From: Aaosphaeria pasadenensis
Lineage: Eukaryota > Ascomycota > Dothideomycetes > Pleosporales
Length of the DNA stretch: 64,000 bases
Direction: 5' to 3'
NCBI GenBank assembly: GCA_022813625.1
Contig: JAKLMB010000004.1
Location: forward strand, 1,612,001-1,676,000
Below the pieces are notes generated by a model. The model saw only the letters and a program-made list of their open reading frames with translations. It was not told the origin of the DNA and made no database searches. Positions 1 to 10,820 of the stretch are shown one piece after another. The translations under genes were made by a program, and so were the position numbers. Within the stretch, counting starts at the first letter, position 1. Every line of letters starts with the position of its first letter.

Positions 1-1053
1 TACCTCAGCTATTTCATTGTCCAAGGATTGACCAGCTCTTCCGACAATCTGCTGAACTACTCGGACCTTCTGCAGTGGAAATTCTATGACTATGTCTTCG
101 ACAAGACACCGCGCCAGAAGTATAGTTCGTACACGAGTCTTAAAGGATTGGCCTGGGGCAAGGTCTTCCCGAAGTATACCAATTTTGTGATTATTGGTAA
201 GTATACACAGGAACAACGATCTCATGGCTCTGCTAATGTTACGGATCTAGCCATCGCCTATTCATGCATCGCACCTCTTGTCCCCGCATTTGCGGCGGCC
301 GGCCTCGCGCTATTCTACTACAGCTACCGGTACATGCTCCTCTTCACCGTTCAAGCAAAGATCGACACCAAGGGTGAATGCTATACGCTTGCACTGCAAC
401 AAATTCTCACCGGCGTCTACCTCGCGGAGCTCTGTCTGATCGGATTGTTCTCCTTCCGCAAGGCCACAGGCCCGACCATCATGATGGGAGTCCTGCTCGT
501 TCTCACTGCCGCCTACAACGCAGTGATGAACCGGTACCTGACACCTCTCGAGAAATACTTGCCAGCAGACCTCGCAGCAGAAGTCGGCAACGGTTCGGAA
601 GAGTCAGCGCCGCTGCTGGCCGCCGAAGAAGGCGAGGCACCACCGCAGCCTTCGGACTCTCACATCGTCCGGATCGGCCAGCACGCACATGTCCCTCGAA
701 AGATCCTAGATCCCATCGCTCGGTTCTTCCAACCGCACATCTTCGCGTCCCACCGGGCCATGAGGGCGTGGCTGCAAGAAGACGACTCGTTCGACGCCGA
801 CGCCGACGGCCCGTCGTACAAGGAGGAAGACGTCAAGAAGGCGTATCTGAACCCCGCGCTCACCAGCTCCACGCCCGTGATATGGCTTCCAAAGGATAGG
901 ATCGGGGCCACGGAGGTCGAAGTCAGGGAGAACGAGGAGGCGGGGTTGAAGTGCAGTGACGATGGGGCGTGGCTGGACGAGAACATCAAGTTGGAGTGGA
1001 GTGTGCGCGACTTCGACAAGATTCCCATCTTCAAGAGGGGAACCAAGTGGTGA
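1..1053 (+). CDS. CSC1/OSCA-type cation channel (RSN1 7TM), C-terminal part
   Basis: Partial at the 5' side: the frame is open from base 1, so the gene starts before the window. Exons 1-196 and 251-1053 give the last 332 residues. The intron at 197-250 (GTAAGT donor, GCTAAT branch, TAG acceptor) is 54 nt, a multiple of three without a stop, so an unspliced reading looks like one ORF; splicing joins FVIIG to IAYSC inside a membrane segment. The fragment holds the end of the seven-helix RSN1/DUF221 domain (segments around YSCIAPLVPAF, LALFYYSYRYMLLF and the ATGPTIMMGVLLVLTAAYN stretch), followed by a hydrophilic cytosolic tail of about 150 residues. Known family members are plasma-membrane or organellar, osmosensitive calcium-permeable channels (Csc1, Phm7, Rsn1). 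Which paralogue this is cannot be told from the fragment. Confidence 0.9.
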   Translation, partial: YLSYFIVQGLTSSSDNLLNYSDLLQWKFYDYVFDKTPRQKYSSYTSLKGLAWGKVFPKYTNFVIIGKYTQEQRSHGSANVTDLAIAYSCIAPLVPAFAAAGLALFYYSYRYMLLFTVQAKIDTKGECYTLALQQILTGVYLAELCLIGLFSFRKATGPTIMMGVLLVLTAAYNAVMNRYLTPLEKYLPADLAAEVGNGSEESAPLLAAEEGEAPPQPSDSHIVRIGQHAHVPRKILDPIARFFQPHIFASHRAMRAWLQEDDSFDADADGPSYKEEDVKKAYLNPALTSSTPVIWLPKDRIGATEVEVRENEEAGLKCSDDGAWLDENIKLEWSVRDFDKIPIFKRGTKW

Positions 1054-2442
1054 AAAGGGACGAAAATGTTATATGTGTGGTAATTAGTTAACTGTCATTT
1101 TGAAATCATCTCATATCATGTTCTGGTATAATTCGTTTAATTTGGAGTCTCGACAGGTTACAAGGCAAAACCAGACCTGGTTCACGATACATACTCTCTT
1201 CTCCCCTTCCTACATTTAGTTTCTTGAGATTCTCTTCTCCCTCTCGAAAACAGAAAAAGGAATGAAGAGGAACTGGTTAACTGTCTAGGTAGCCCTGGCC
1301 ACCTAACCCACTCGCACCGTCATAGGTAAATTCCGATTGTGAAGTATACAGAATAGGTAGTTTTCGGCTTGTCCACCTTCCTGCCCTATGGCCATTCAGA
1401 ACGCACATGCTCTAGTTACTTTCGCCATTTTTTCACAATTCAGATCGGGAAAGGTACTCATTAATTAATTAGTTAAAACGCAGGTCCCGCTTACAAAGGT
1501 ACAAACAAACACGAGTGCCGGTCGGTTCGCTGCTCCAACTTAGGTACCTAACGACTCGTGAAGAACGTTGATAGTCAATTACCAGATTGGTATGAAGACA
1601 AGACTCCCCTGTCCTGTAGACTGCTAGCGTCTTTTCTCTCTCTTCAATATTGTTGTTTGTTTTTCCCTTTCCTGTTCTTCTCGCCCTCAAGTCTGTCTCT
1701 GCTTGGTTTTCATTTCATTTCATTTTATTTTATGGTAGTGCTGGTGGTTAGCGCTAGGAGACGAGACATTGTTCTTGGAAGAATCCGTGCGGAGATTTCA
1801 TTTTGAGTTTAGTTACTCATGGAATGTTCGTCTGTGTGAGATGTCGAGATGCAAGCAAGATGCCTGGGCGCTTTGGCTTAGCTTGGGGTCGTGGGCGAGC
1901 AAAAAAGTTCATGTTTTTGTTTGGGTTTCTTTGGGCATGGTTCTCGTGATTAATGTTTTATTGAATTCGTTCCGAACATTCGGTTGTGGGTCTATCTGCA
2001 CACTCGAAACTGGCATGGTTTTTGCTCGCTATTACCCAATTTGCTTGGGTACAATCGTCATTTGTCGTCGTCGCTATCCTTCCTTTTAACCATCCATCCA
2101 TCCATTATCATGGGACCGTTGGGGAATATCTGCACATCTGAAGAACTCCAAAAATAAGAGAAAAAGAACATGAAAGACATGAGGAGAGACTCATAAAAAG
2201 GCCATATGCACATGAGGTGGTTTGCCGCCCGAGTGCCCCTCCCAAATGTCGCTGGGGTATTCCAATGCCAATGCATTTGCATAGATGGGACAGCCAAAAA
2301 GCTGTGGTCCATTGCTGCGCTGATGCTGCTTAGAATGCGACTCCGTTACACCTAGATAACATACAATTGCTGAAGAGTTGGGAAATAAAATATAGATAAA
2401 ACAGAAGGTAGAATCAATTAAGATCCCGAAAAGATGAGCCGT
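1054..2442. other. Intergenic, between two convergent genes
   Basis: 3' flanks of the channel gene and of the MARVEL gene. ORFs here are short and without family signal. A (CCAT)n run lies near 2088-2105. No RNA gene is apparent. Confidence 0.5.
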
Positions 2443-3132
2443 CTATACGTAGCTTCGTCGGCTGTGGGAGTAGGAGTGACGAGGGCTGCGAGAGCGGTGG
2501 CTGCTGCGGTGGCCGTGGCGGGAGTAGTGAGTCTCGCGCTTGACGACGACGCGGTCGCCGCTTCCGAAGTTGCGGTGGACGAGGAGGGCGAAAAGGAAGG
2601 TGATGAAGAAAAAGATGATGTTCCTGTGGATTTGGGTCAGCCAACGATTATAGAGAAATTGGGGGGGGTATGCGCTATGGTGGGTGATTGGCAGAACTTA
2701 CATGATGGCGAAGGCCCAGGTGGCCTTGATCATTGCGCAAGACTTGTTGAGGGTGAAATCGTACTTGTTTACATCGATTCTTGCGATTCCAAGGTCTGCG
2801 ACGTAGGAGCCGTCGCGGTCGGCTTTGGCGCAATCGGTATCGGAAACCCAGCGCATCTCATAGACAGCGCCGATGAGAGCACCGACGAAGAGGAGGTCAA
2901 TGAAAGCGACGAAGTTTGCGGAGTGCTTCGCGCGAGCGTAGAGGAACAAGGTCCCCACGCACCACACCACAGCCAGCACGAGTATTATGAACATGATGAG
3001 TAGAGAGCGAGGGGTGAGCTGGTTGGCGGTGTTGTAGATGTCGACAAAGTAGGCCAACATGCCCATTGCGGGGATGAGGGTGATGATCTGCATGATCCTC
3101 CAGAAGATGAAGGAGAAGCCGGAGAAAGACAT
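2443..3132 (-). CDS. MARVEL-domain membrane protein, 203 aa
   Basis: Two exons on the minus strand, 2702-3132 and 2443-2623, with a 78-nt intron at 2624-2701 (GTAAGT donor, GGCTGAC branch, CACAG acceptor). The protein starts MSFSGFSFIFWRIMQ and has four hydrophobic segments: about residues 8-30, 42-65, 73-92 and a fourth created by splicing (AFAI joined to MNIIFFFITFLFALL). A loop with Cys residues (DTDCAKAD, NKSCAMI) lies between helices 3 and 4. This is the MARVEL layout seen in fungal proteins of the plasma membrane and eisosome/secretory pathway. The tail is His/Ser/Arg-rich, with repeats such as SRHGHRSSHRSRSPRHS, likely cytosolic and phosphorylated. The membrane topology is clear; the exact role is unknown. 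A second MARVEL gene lies at 35771-36369. Confidence 0.85.
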
Positions 3133-5597
3133 GTTGATTGATTTGTCGATGTGATGAAGTGAGGGTGAGTGTCAGGTATGGTATGTTCAAAGTGAGGGAA
3201 GGGAGGAGGAAAGAGTAGGATATAGCTGAGGTTGTGAGGTTGTGAGGTTGCTGACGTTGGCAAGTGAGAGGGTGTCTCAGTGACAATGGTGGGTGGTACA
3301 ACGAGGGAATCGAGAGATGCAGAGGTAGGAAGAAGGTACAAGGTAGGACAGAGAGACTTTTATTTGTCCCGGTAGGATGATGATGAAGTAGCTGGGATCA
3401 GGCTTCTTGTAGAGGAAGAGGTAGAGGAGAGAGAGAGAGGAGGAATGGGTTGATGCAAAGTGACGTTGTGTGGTGATGCGCGAAACCTGCTATATGACCA
3501 TTATATCTAATAATTTACTTGGTTTTTCTGTTCCAGTCTTGGATGTTTTATTATTGTAGATGGCTGGGGAGGGAGTTGGGCCTTGGTTTCTTACTCGTAA
3601 CTCGGTGGTAAGGTCGGTAACATTGCTAACCTCATCAGGTAATTACTAACCTTTTTAGATGATAGTGACTACCAAGTTGGGGAGGGGAGGCTGGTCACGA
3701 AACAACCAAACCCCCCAAATTAGGTGGCTGGCAACCCAACCTACCTAATAAACAAAAACCTTTCGGATACACGGCCCAATACCAAATCCCACTACGCAGT
3801 ACGGAGTACACACCTACCAGGACGCTACCGAGTAAGATACTTGCTCGACCTGTGAACTGGGAATTAGTCTAGATGTCGAATAGAAGGTTGAAGAGAAGAA
3901 GAATAAAAAAGGACACGATCGACCTTCCATTTGTTGTATGTACACATTGCCTAGAGCACGTGGTAGCCCTATCGTATGCTATGGTATTCAAGAGGGTACT
4001 CCCTAGCTCCCGGGCATAGTCTCTCTCCCCATACGAGGACAATACTACAACAACAAAGAAAGCCCAATCGTGATCTATACGGAGTGCTCCGTGGATGGTA
4101 TGTAGTAAGAGACACGGCCTTGCCATCGGTAAATTAGATGATCCAGAGCAGAATGCTATCTTCTTGTAGTTACTAGATTACTCCGTTATTTGTCCAATGT
4201 TATTAGCTATTAGTTATTAGTTATGCTCAGACACAGGTACATCGATCGTGCCTTCCCTACAAACTCTACCGGCACTAGGTCGGCCCGTAGACATCCCAAT
4301 ACCACCGTTAGGTACATACGAGTATGATACTATTGTAATTGCCGTATCCTCCCTCACCTTCTTCATCGTTCATCGTTCATCGTTCATCTACTACGTACCC
4401 TTCATATCATCAGAATTCAGTGTCTAATCGCGCTCACCTCGCCCGTTCGTGCCAATTCAAAAGGATCAAACAGCATCGCGCCATCGTGGCTTGTCCGCAA
4501 CCCAACCCAGCCCTCCAGCGTGCCAGCTCCTCGGGCGCGATCCACCTACCCATGCCCCGGCATACCATCACCTCGCTCGCAATCCGTCGTCCCTCTCCCC
4601 ATGCCTCATGGGGCATCCACCGACGTGAACGACTTCATCCCCATGTCCGACCTTCCCATATTTGCTCCATTGCAGCTGCATCCACTTCATCTACCGTACG
4701 ACAGTTGTAGCACAATCTGCACAGTCTGCACCGTCTGCACAGTCCCTCCATCCTTTCCGCTCCCATGTCGTTGTCTGTTTGTGTTTGTTTGCCTTTCAAT
4801 GCTGACGCCGAGCTTCTCTTGCAAATACATATTGGTTCCTATTATCTTCTTATCTCTAGCCTACCGGATGCCACTCTTACTCCGCCATGGCGTTACCTCT
4901 AACTTCCCGACCCTGACCCTTCAACACCAGTCCCCGTCGCTAACCCCCTTACCGGTTACCTACCGTTCGTCGTGTTTTCCTCTTACAGCTCGCAGACTAT
5001 CGTTTAAGCTCCTACTGGTTCTCGAAGGCTCGAATACACCTACGGAGTAATGTTTGCTCTACTCCCCAAGGCCTCATCTCCCACATGGCTGTGCCACTAG
5101 CTGTCGCTTCGAGCTCAATTGGCCGCGCCGCATGGGAGAACAGGGTTCCTTATCGAAACATTCTCTTCTCCGCATACTGCTGTGTACCCGTTTCCTTCAG
5201 CCTTTTCTCCATGCCTGAGCCATTATATGCAGATGCAGGCAAGGATCCGTTCTAAATGAATCCATATAATCGACGCAATCTCACGTTGCCAAATCTCACC
5301 CTCGCCCATTTTCTATCTCTTTCCGATTGATATCACGACCAAGACCTCCCCAAGCTCTTCAAGTGCTGAATTTCATTTTTTTGGCAGCAGCACTTTACGC
5401 ACAACTCGTATTTAATATCTCAATACCAAAAATCATATCCCGAAAACATTTATTAGCATGCCGTGTATTTTCGCAAGGTCGTTCTTTTGAATCCATGATC
5501 ATCGCTGGACATTTCGGTTTCCGAGACATTCGTCTTGACAGTCACATTTAAGGTGCCACAGTCAGGCGCTCGAGGCCTATGAGTCTATCGTATTCGA
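3133..5597. other. Long divergent intergenic region with TACGGAGTA motifs
   Basis: Shared upstream region of the MARVEL gene (-) and the 927-aa protein gene (+). It contains several copies of a TACGGAGTA half-palindrome (3799-3809, 4078-4093, 5041-5049), a CATCGTT heptamer repeated about four times (4362-4388) and a run of TCTGCAC nonamers near 4710-4745. The ORFs of 123 and 176 codons here are low-complexity, lack splice context and are not called as genes. Confidence 0.5.
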
Positions 5598-8483
5598 ATG
5601 TCCGCACGAGGAGCAAGGAGCCGAAAGGCTGTAGCGAAGGACATAGAGAAGAAGGAGAAGAAGGCTGAAAAACATAACGATCTAGACACAAACCATAGGC
5701 AGTATGATGCCTTTGCCGACTGGAAGACCTCGCCTAGTCCCACCCCGTATGGGGCACAGGTCCGCGCTCCACCGAGGCCGACGACCATTTCCACCAGCAC
5801 CAGCGGTGGTACTTCGCGAAGCAGCTCCAACAACCCGAACCTGAGCAGGCCGCGCGTGAACAATCCCAGTTCTCATGATTCGTCTGACATTTCCGGCCGC
5901 CTTCGAAGGCAGGCTTCTGTAAGCGGATCTGCATCAGTAGTGTCTGATGGTTCGAGTCAAGGGAAGGAGAAGACGAAATATAAGAGCCATGGCAAGGAAA
6001 CCAAAGCACCCCGAGGAAGAGGCGGAGGTGTACCAGTGAGGAAGCCGACTACACCAGCCTATCCATCGACCCCGGTCTTTCGCATCGATACCAGCGCATC
6101 GTCGCATGCTCCGCCAGGTAAAAAGACTTGGATCAATTTTCGCACCTGGGGCGGTGGTGGTTCCGGGCCTCAGTTCTATGGCGGGTTTGAATGCGTGAGT
6201 ACTACTACACTAGACTATCTAGCAAGTTACTGATTCAAAGAAGGATGAACATATGCAGAATGGGAGTGTCTTGATATACTTCAAAGAGGAGCAGATGTCC
6301 GATGAGCATCCAATACCTCAGATCCGAGCAGACCTGGACATTCTTGAAAATGCCGGTTCGACTTGGTTAAGCAATGCCCTCATGTATGGCCGCATCGATG
6401 ATCTCGAAGACCATTGGGCCATGACCGATCATCCTCAGTCGCCTGAGCACAATCGCTCGTTATCTTCCTACGGTTTTCCACAACCGCCCGGTCAACATGA
6501 TATGTTGACTCCAACTGTACCAAACGCCACATCTCCACCCCCATTCCACATTGACCAAGAATACTTTGGTGTGCCCCGTAATAGAAGCGGCTCTGCAGCC
6601 CAGCATTACGGTGATGCAGAGAGGCCGACCGGCTACCGTTCACCGTCGCCAGCGCCAGTGGGCAGACAACAACAGCCTACACACGAGATTTGGTTCACTG
6701 CCCCTGAACGTATACGGACTCCCCAGGGCCAAAGGCTGCATCACGTTGCGATACGAAACTTCATCGCCATACTGCATGATAAACCAATCGTCGGTGCCGA
6801 TCTTGTCGAAATGCTCTCCACCCTCCAGCCGGAGATACAAGTCATGTACGATCTCGACCACGACTATCATTCCGAGGGGACGCCTCAAGAGCGGAGCATA
6901 CAGATGATTACAGATTACCTACGGCAACACAAATTGGACGATGTACGCAGCGGCATCAAGACAGTGCTGGGACTGCTTGCTTGGGCCGAACAGGATCACA
7001 TTAGATGGAGACGAGGCTATCTGGAAAGTTTTGTACACCTCGCCGGCATTCTTTCACCCCAGATAGAAGACCTTCCAGACTTTAGACGGTTATCCATCGC
7101 TACCAGAAAGAATCTGGGATTTGCCGCCAAGACTCTTGAATTGCGCATCTTGGATGTGGAGGACAAGTTGTCCAGTTTCGATTTCAATGATCTTTGGACG
7201 GAGTCGCCAACAGGCGCATCCGGCCCCGTATATGAGAGTTTTGCAGCATTCCGCCAGTTTCTCCTTTCATATTACGGCAAGGTCTACGGAGAATGGCCTC
7301 CAAGGCATGGCAAAGCAAGCTGGCTCAATCGCAAAATCGTTCGTGAGCTTCAGGAGGACTTCGGTGCCCTCTACGATTACCTGGTCAATCGCGACGTAGT
7401 CTGGGACTCTCGTGAAGAGCGTCCAGGCAAGAAATGGGAGATGGTCGACAAGAAGAGTGATGATTTCAAAGCCGATGAACCTGGACTTAGTCTCACAGAC
7501 ATGTTTGTCACTTTTGACTCGAAGCATGGTTTCTTGCACATACCCCACCCATACCCTCTTCTACCGAGGGACGTACCTGCTATGAAGGCACCGCCGCAAC
7601 AGAAGAAAAGTCTCTTTGGGAGCAAGAAGAAGAACAAGACGGAAACGACCAAAGATGCGAAAACGCACCTGCAACTTTCCATCATCTTCAGCGATGCTAC
7701 CAACATTAACAAGAAAGACATAAGGTTCGAGGGTAAGTGGCCAGTGTTCTTCCATTGTTCAGCATCAAGTACTAATATAAGTAAAAAGGGTGTACGCTCC
7801 TCGACCATTTCGAGCGCTTCGAGCTCGCTGCAGATCTTCAAAATACGACCCCCCGTGAAGCTCGGCTCGGTCGCTGGATCCTCCTCTACGCGACACTGCA
7901 AGTGTTATCTACCATCTCAGTTGACGTCGAAGGCCTAAGGTTCACCAACGGCGTCCCTTATTTCCTCTGTTCCGACCTCCGACGCTGTCCGGAGTGGGTG
8001 ACGGACGGCCAACCCGAATTCCACGAAGGATCACAACTCCGCTCATACTGCTGGCAGCGTCCGTGGGGCCATCCATCATCCAATTCCACAATGCGGCCCG
8101 CAGAACTTGAAGGATCTCACCTTCCGGATGTCAGAGAGATGGAAGGGACACCGAGCCCTCTAGATGGCGCCACGATGCTCGACCGCGACATCCAGCGGAT
8201 CAGTGAGAAGATCGAATACATGGGGAGACAAGCACGAGAACCGGACAAACATATGTACGACAAGAAGCATGGATACGAGAATGACAAGATGAAGAGGGAG
8301 GAATTCGGGGTGAGCAAGGGCATCGACGGATCATATCGTCTGGCGGAGAGTGACTTTGCCACTCGTCGACCGTCAGTCCCAATGAGAAGTCCGAGGAGAA
8401 GTGCAACCAACCCAAGGGATGCGCCAGGTAGAAGGATGGGGCTGGAGAGTTCTTACGGCGACGATAGTAAGACATGGATCTAA
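5598..8483 (+). CDS. Conserved fungal protein of unknown function, 927 aa (DUF8004-like)
   Basis: Three exons: 5598-6194, 6241-7732 and 7789-8483, with GTGAGT and GTAAGT donors. The phases agree (0 and 1), giving 927 residues. The first 200 residues are basic and Ser/Thr-rich, probably disordered. A conserved core runs from about residue 195 (WINFRTW, then KDEHMQNGSVLIYFKEEQ) to about 790. It includes RLHHVAIRNFIAILHDKPIVG, LDDVRSGIKTVLGLLAWAEQ, a helical region, LYDYLVNRDVVWDSREERPG, then TFDSKHGFLHIPHPYPLLPR and GVPYFLCSDLRRCPEWV. The tail is charged. I associate this core with the uncharacterised fungal domain DUF8004; that name is from memory and unchecked. No signal peptide or membrane helix is seen. 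Function unknown. Confidence 0.85.
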
Positions 8484-9150
8484 GGAGTGGGGGAGGGGGG
8501 GGGGGCGATGAAAAGTTATGGGTTTCATCTTCATGGCGGCCTTCTGATGTTATTATATCTTTCTTCTGATGCCCAACGGTATTCCTATGTCGTTATAGGG
8601 GTTTGGTAATGCGCCAAAGTGTATAGTATGGTACCAATAAAAAGGGCAGTGGCGGAATATACTTCATTGTTGTCATGGAACCAAGCATATGCAGGTTTTG
8701 TCCTGTGAACCCAAGTCGTCTTCACACAGTCAGTCCCATGCCTCCTATCATCCATGAGGCGCAAGCCCGACCGTCCGATGGATGATGAGTGATTGCTATA
8801 TATCGCATGCACAGGCTAGATAGAGATCATCTTAAGGTTCTGATAACCAACTACAGTAACAGTAACAGTACATCTAAGGACTCGTTCGAATAATCTTACT
8901 TCGTATTCATACATGTCACTTCCCTCGTCTAGGGTTTTTTTTCTCTTCTCTTCGTTCTTTTTCTTCTCGTGACGCCATGCCATGCCATGCTATTTCAGAG
9001 CCGAGATCCGATGCATTTGCCCCCCTTTCGATGGTGGTACATATATACATACACACATAACATGCCAACGAAGCGACGTTCGTGACCAAAAAAAAGTGAG
9101 ACCGAAGTCATTGCTCTCCACGGCCATCATCCATCCATCCATCCACCCCT
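8484..9150. other. Intergenic, convergent 3' flanks
   Basis: Begins with a G-rich run just after the stop codon (about 8487-8506). A (CCAT)n run lies at 9129-9146, near the uS8m stop codon. No gene supported. Confidence 0.5.
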
Positions 9151-9813
9151 CTACCAAACCCTGCAAAGGGCCATGCCGCCGATTCTCCTCTCCACGCACT
9201 CCCTTGCCTCTAGGATGCCCCTATCCGTAGTCACGAACATGCACTCTCCGGGCCTAGTCAACCCCTTGACGTAGCTGCTCTCGCGGGTCCTCGTGATCTT
9301 GCCCAGGTCCTCGCTCGTCAGCCATATCCTCCGCGTGGGCTTGCTGACCAGCTTCATGTTCCGCAGGACGGGCTCGTTGTTCCAGTACTTGAGACCCAGC
9401 CACAGCCTCCGCCTCGCTGGGTTCTCGGGGACGGGCGTCTCGTGGTGCGCTTCTTCGGCGCCGAGCGGGGGGGACTTGCTGCTGAACGCTGCTCGCCGCC
9501 TACTGATATCGCTCGCTAATGTGCTGTCGGTGTCGGTGTCTGTCTCTTCAGGCGCAGGGTACGCAAGCCACGGCTGTTCCTGCAGCTTCCCCGCCATCTT
9601 GTCGAGCGACTCGGGCGACGGCTGGGACTGCAGGAGGTACGGCTTCGGGGGCGTGGGCCCCCCGAGCACGACGCTGGAGAGGAAGCCCTCGCGCTGGAGG
9701 CCCAGCATCAGGTTCACGTGCAGCTTGGACACGGGGATCGAGGTCACGCCCAGGCGCGCCTTGGACGCATTCTGCAGGTGCGAGCAGACGTGGGCGAGGT
9801 TGACGAGAGACAT
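9151..9813 (-). CDS. MRPS8: Mitochondrial small-subunit ribosomal protein uS8m, 220 aa
   Basis: Single-exon minus-strand gene beginning MSLVNLAHVCSHLQNASKAR, a start typical of mitochondrial S8 (the N-terminal helix binding 16S-type rRNA). The C-terminal half has the S8 signature: KPTRRIWLTSEDLGKITR, then a loop and LTRPGECMFVTTDRGILEAREC. A low-complexity acidic insert of about 60 residues (residues 80-130) separates the two S8 halves, a frequent feature of fungal mitoribosomal proteins. It belongs to the small subunit of the mitochondrial ribosome. It is divergent from the gene at 10821. GC content is high at the N-terminal half. Identification is confident from order and motifs. Confidence 0.88.
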   Translation of the reverse strand: MSLVNLAHVCSHLQNASKARLGVTSIPVSKLHVNLMLGLQREGFLSSVVLGGPTPPKPYLLQSQPSPESLDKMAGKLQEQPWLAYPAPEETDTDTDSTLASDISRRRAAFSSKSPPLGAEEAHHETPVPENPARRRLWLGLKYWNNEPVLRNMKLVSKPTRRIWLTSEDLGKITRTRESSYVKGLTRPGECMFVTTDRGILEARECVERRIGGMALCRVW

Positions 9814-10820
9814 TGTGTGTGTATAAATATGTTATATGTGCGTGTACCAAGTTTCGTCCCTCTCTTTTTTTCTCCTCCCTTCTCGGGGTCGGGCCGGCCC
9901 TCACTGCTGGGAGGGACTTTGGTATTGGGAGTATTGGTCGGCGCGAAGGATGGAGACGGCAATTCGTGGTTCGGTAGGTGGTGGTAGGTATGGGATTTCG
10001 CTTTGGTGAGGAGCGATATGGAGTGACCTCTGCAGAGCAGCCGCTGCACGTCAGCTGCAGGTGGTCAATTGAGGAGGGTGTTGGGTGTTGGAATGCCAGA
10101 TGCAGGCCGTGGTTATGGTCCTTCTCTTTCTGACCCCTCTCGGATGGGATGGGGGGGTTCGTGGTCGATCAATGGCCGTCGTTGGAAGCGTAAGTATATT
10201 CTAGGTATGGGAGTAATTACTAGGCTTACAAAATTTGGGTAGCACGTAGAGAGATGGTGAGCAAGGCTTGGCGGGCGGACCTCCGCGTATCCATTGTGTG
10301 TGGGAGAAAACCAGCGAGTCACGTCAAAGCGGCTAGAAGAAGCCCTGGTAGAGTAGAGTAGAGTAGAGTGGAGTAGAGTATAATAGAGGGAGACAAGACA
10401 AGTACAAATCAGACCAGACCAGACCATAAGACGAGACCCCCCCAGTGACGCCCTTGCCCAACTGCACATGCATCTTTCCCTTTCCCACATGGTCGGGCGC
10501 TTCGCGGCTGAAAATAGAAGCTATCCAACTGACCTCTAGGCTCACCACTGGCTATCCCCCCAATCTTCTTCTAGACATTTGTTGGTGGGAAATACCTATT
10601 GTTGTTATTATTATTATTATTTCTGGATCGCTTCTCTTATTAGTTATTAGTTCTTCTTGGGGCGTCTTGTCCGTCCATGGTAGCTCAATATAATAACTGC
10701 GTTGTTTGCCTCTCTCATACTCCCTCTCTCTCCTCCGCAACACCACTTCCGATTGCTCTCCTGCTGCCTGCCTTGTCTTGACGTTCGGCCTTTGAGAATC
10801 CAGCTTACACCGTTAATACA
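9814..10820. promoter_or_regulatory. Divergent promoter region, uS8m / 480-aa protein
   Basis: About 1 kb between two divergent start codons. It contains a (GAGTA)n tract at 10349-10388 and a TTA triplet tract at about 10599-10622. The CT-rich stretch just before 10821 is a usual fungal core-promoter feature. No separate gene is supported. Confidence 0.4.
10349..10388. repeat. GAGTA pentanucleotide microsatellite
   Basis: Repeated GAGTA/GTAGA units with one substitution, in the uS8m upstream region. Confidence 0.7.

Noticed and set aside
4339..5050. Overlapping plus-strand ORFs of 123 and 176 codons
   Set aside because: Pro/Ser/Cys low complexity from CT-rich promoter sequence, no introns or homology pattern.
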